From: Opitutaceae bacterium
Lineage (GTDB): Bacteria; Verrucomicrobiota; Verrucomicrobiia; Opitutales; Opitutaceae
DNA: 7,808 bases
NCBI GenBank assembly: GCA_025352845.1
Contig: JANXSC010000056.1
Coordinates: 1-7,808, forward strand
Reading direction: 5' to 3'
This document shows positions 5,765 through 7,808 of this stretch, in pieces (positions within the stretch are counted from its first letter, which is position 1; each line of letters opens with the position of its first letter). The translations under genes and the position numbers were made by a program. The notes under the pieces are model-generated. The model was not told where the DNA came from, did no database searches, and saw nothing but the letters and a program-made list of their open reading frames with translations.

Positions 5765-7336
5765 TTATCGCCCTGCCCCATCGAGCGCGCGGATGGGCCA
5801 GAGCGTCGAGGGCACGTGCTGCTCCTGCATGATCGCGGCGAGCTTGGCGACGATGTCCGGGTGCTGGGCGGCGACGTTGGTCGTTTCCGCCGGATCGGTT
5901 TTCAGATTGTAGAGTTCGATGGCGGTGCTTCCGACCTGAGCCTGCTTTTTCTTTGCGGCGCCGGCAGGCGGATTGAGATTGTTGCGAAACGCTTTCCAAT
6001 CGCCGACGCGCACGCATTGCTGGCCGCCGTAGGCCTGCGACTCGCGGTAGAGAAAGGGTCGCTCGGGTTGCGCGCGACCAAGGAGCGTCGGCGCGAAGCT
6101 GAGGCCGTCGATGCCGGCAGGCGCGGCATCTTTGGCACCGGCGAGTTCGAGCAGCGTGGGCATCCAATCCTCGAAACCCGTCACGCGCGCGCTCGCGGTG
6201 CCGGGCGCGATTTTTCCCGTCCAGCGCACGAGACAGGGGACGCGGAAGCCGGCCTCGTAATAGCCACCCTTGAAGCCGCGCAGGCCGCCGGCGCTGTTGA
6301 AAAATTCCGCGTCGGTGCCGCCGAGCCGGTCGTAGAGCGGGCCGTTGTCGCTGGTGAAAACGACAATCGTGTTTTCGCGCAGGCCGTATTGGTCGACGAG
6401 CGCGAGGAGTTTCCCGATCTCGCGATCGAGGCGCGTCACCATCGCGGCGTAGGCGGCGCGCGGCGTGCGGTGCGGAAGGTAGCCGCGGTCGCCGGTGTAG
6501 GGCTCCTCGGGAAACGCGTTCGCATATTCCGCGAGCGAGTCCTCGGGCACCTGCAGCGCGAGGTGCGGGACCGTGGTCGGGTAATAGAGGAAGAACGGGC
6601 GGTCTTTGTTCTCGCGGAGAAATTTTCGCGCGGCCTCGCTGATCAGATCGGGCGCGTAGTCGGTGCCGGTGAAGCTAGTGTAGCTCGCGGGATTTTTCGG
6701 GTCGGCGCCGGCGGGAAGTTTCTGGTGCGCGCTGAACGCGGCGTTGCGCAGCGGCACGCGCTCGCGGTTTCGCCAGAGCGAGGTCGGGTAGAAGTTGTGT
6801 GCGACGGCCTGATCGTTGTAGCCGAAGAAAAGGTCCATGCCCTGGTCGTTGGGGTCGCCAGTGCTGCCGACGCCGCCGAGGCCCCATTTGCCGAAGCCGC
6901 CGGTGGCGTAGCCGAGTTTTTTCAACGTGAGCGGCAGCTTCAGCTCGCCGGCCGGCACGGGCTCCTGGCCCTCGGTGGAGCTGCCGACGCCCATGCCGCC
7001 GCGATTGTTGCGGATGTAGCCGTGGCCGGGGTGCTTCCCGGTCATCAGTGCGCAACGCGACGGCGCGCAGACGTTGTGCCCGGAGTAGTGCTGCGTGAAC
7101 TTCATGCCATCGCGCGCAAGCTGGTCGAGATTGGGCGTGCGGATTTTCTTTTGCCCAAACGCCCCGATGTCCCCGTAGCCGAGATCGTCGGCGAGGAGGA
7201 AGATGATGTTCGGTTTCGACAGGCTCGCCGCAGGTGGGCGCGACTGAGCCGACGACGCGGCGGTGGCGGCGCGCGCGCCGGCCTCGACCGCAACAAGGCT
7301 GCCAAGCAGCAAAAGGCGAATGAGGGGCATGCGCAT
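5765..7336 (-). CDS. Type I (formylglycine-dependent) sulfatase, arylsulfatase family, exported
   Basis: From the ATG at 7336 it encodes 523 residues, usual for family S1 sulfatases (PF00884). Residues 1-27 form a Sec signal peptide (MRMPLIRLLLLGSLV, then an Ala-rich cleavage region). Active-site elements are all present: metal-binding ADDLGYGD (D50, D51); CAPSR with C90 as the cysteine to be converted to formylglycine; GKWGLG (K150); VPHLAL (H258); TSDNGP (D330, N331); and LRGFKGGYYEAGFRVP (K356). The C-terminus carries the usual ELYNLKTDPAETTN region. It should hydrolyse sulfate esters, probably on a glycan; the substrate cannot be read from sequence. The open frame runs upstream to 7612, but that extension has no family homology and would bury the signal peptide. 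No good Shine-Dalgarno precedes 7336; an alternative ATG lies two codons in. It is the first gene of the operon, with PSCyt1/DUF1553 one nt after its stop. Maturation needs a formylglycine-generating enzyme, not found in this window. Confidence 0.95.
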   Translation of the reverse strand: MRMPLIRLLLLGSLVAVEAGARAATAASSAQSRPPAASLSKPNIIFLLADDLGYGDIGAFGQKKIRTPNLDQLARDGMKFTQHYSGHNVCAPSRCALMTGKHPGHGYIRNNRGGMGVGSSTEGQEPVPAGELKLPLTLKKLGYATGGFGKWGLGGVGSTGDPNDQGMDLFFGYNDQAVAHNFYPTSLWRNRERVPLRNAAFSAHQKLPAGADPKNPASYTSFTGTDYAPDLISEAARKFLRENKDRPFFLYYPTTVPHLALQVPEDSLAEYANAFPEEPYTGDRGYLPHRTPRAAYAAMVTRLDREIGKLLALVDQYGLRENTIVVFTSDNGPLYDRLGGTDAEFFNSAGGLRGFKGGYYEAGFRVPCLVRWTGKIAPGTASARVTGFEDWMPTLLELAGAKDAAPAGIDGLSFAPTLLGRAQPERPFLYRESQAYGGQQCVRVGDWKAFRNNLNPPAGAAKKKQAQVGSTAIELYNLKTDPAETTNVAAQHPDIVAKLAAIMQEQHVPSTLWPIRALDGAGR

Positions 7337-7635
7337 GATGGAGAGTGTCGCACCGTCCGGGAAATTGCAGGCCGTTGCGACAAAAAATTCCGCGCGCGCC
7401 AACTCCTCGCGTCGGCCTCCCGCTCGCTCCCTTTCGTCCGCGACGCAAAAAATTTCGGCGAGTTCATGGCGATGCTTGCAAACAAACGCCGAATCGTTCT
7501 TCACTCCCCGCCCGGCCAATCGTGTCCGCCCGCCCACGCCTTTCCCCACCCTCACTTTCGCGCAGGCGCCTCCGCCGCTTGGCACCCGCGCGCGTCCCGT
7601 CAAGCGGCACAACCCTGGTCCAACTCGAAATCGCT
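7337..7635. promoter_or_regulatory. Divergent intergenic region between sulfatase operon and DUF5069-like gene
   Basis: This 299-bp stretch separates two divergently oriented starts, so it must hold the promoter of the sulfatase operon (minus strand) and probably that of the plus-strand gene. I see no convincing -35/-10 pair for either. One possible site is a 7-bp inverted repeat, TTCGGCG (7454-7460) and CGCCGAA (7487-7493), flanking a less GC-rich core that contains GCTTGCAAACAAA; it could be an operator, but the arms are short and far apart. Open frames crossing this region on both strands lack codon-level or motif support. Confidence 0.4.
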
Positions 7636-7808
7636 ATGTCCCACGTCCCCATGATTCCGTGCAACGTCTCCGGCCCGCTCGGCGTGCTGCACCTCCCTCG
7701 CCTCTGGCTCAAGGTCTCGCTTGAAGCCCGCGGCAAACTCGCCGCCGGCTACCCCGGAATCGGCGGAGGTTACGACTCGATGGTCCTCTCCGCCCTCAAC
7801 CTCAAGGC
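7636..7808 (+). CDS. DUF5069-like protein, 5' part (cut by window end)
   Basis: The first 57 codons of a gene running off the right edge. The start reads MSHVPMIPCNVSGPLGVLHL, then the motif LPRLWLK, a basic stretch, AAGYPG, GGGYDSM and VLSALNLK. The pattern of LPRLW-K, a short helix ending in G-L-xxGYP, a Gly-rich GGxxD segment and a final LxxLNL matches what I recall of the N-terminus of DUF5069 (PF16798) proteins, small cytoplasmic proteins common in Verrucomicrobia and without known function. ATG at 7636 is chosen because homology starts soon after it; a second Met six codons in is an alternative, and no strong Shine-Dalgarno is present. It is transcribed away from the sulfatase operon and need not be functionally linked to it. 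The family call is from memory of the pattern. Confidence 0.7.
   Translation, partial: MSHVPMIPCNVSGPLGVLHLPRLWLKVSLEARGKLAAGYPGIGGGYDSMVLSALNLK

Noticed and set aside
7337..7612. N-terminal extension of the sulfatase to an upstream start at 7612.
   Set aside because: It would place about 92 low-complexity Arg/Gly-rich residues before a good Sec signal peptide; the ATG at 7336 fits an exported sulfatase.
5750..7654. 634-codon plus-strand open frame opposite the sulfatase.
   Set aside because: The longest shadow in the window, but the opposite strand contains every sulfatase active-site motif; this frame has no homology I can see.

Overview
The window is high-GC DNA that looks like a Verrucomicrobiota genome, most likely Opitutales/Opitutaceae. 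The evidence is a sulfatase, a PSCyt1/DUF1549/DUF1553 cytochrome-like protein and a DUF1501 protein in one operon (a combination characteristic of Planctomycetes and Verrucomicrobia), a neighbouring DUF5069-type gene, few clear Shine-Dalgarno sites and several palindromic dispersed repeats. The taxonomic placement is inference; there is no marker gene in the window.

Layout, left to right. Positions 1-603 have visibly lower GC and hold one plus-strand gene for a small four-helix membrane protein of unknown function (175-603). At 641-808 on the minus strand is the last 55 codons of a second DUF1501 gene, a decayed remnant. A twin-hairpin repeat (about 805-869) separates it from the intact minus-strand operon. 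In transcription order (right to left) the operon is: type I sulfatase (7336-5765), a 1-nt gap, PSCyt1/DUF1549/LamG/DUF1553 protein (5763-2500), a 118-nt gap mostly filled by a palindromic repeat, and a Tat-exported DUF1501 protein (2381-870). A 299-bp divergent intergenic region (7337-7635) then leads to a plus-strand DUF5069-like gene (7636 to the window edge).

The three operon proteins all carry export signals and probably act together outside the cytoplasm. The sulfatase removes sulfate esters, presumably from a polysaccharide or other glycan. The haem-motif protein and the DUF1501 protein (alkaline-phosphatase-like fold) are a very common Planctomycete/Verrucomicrobia pair whose biochemical role is not established.

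The most unusual observation is a 96-bp (32-codon) palindromic repeat with perfect 26-bp inverted arms lying in frame inside the signal-peptide coding region of the PSCyt1 gene. Removing it on paper restores a textbook Sec signal peptide. A related repeat (87 bp, same terminal bases) sits just upstream of the DUF1501 start codon. I see no CRISPR array, tRNA, rRNA, insertion sequence or defence system, and no clearly new multi-gene system.
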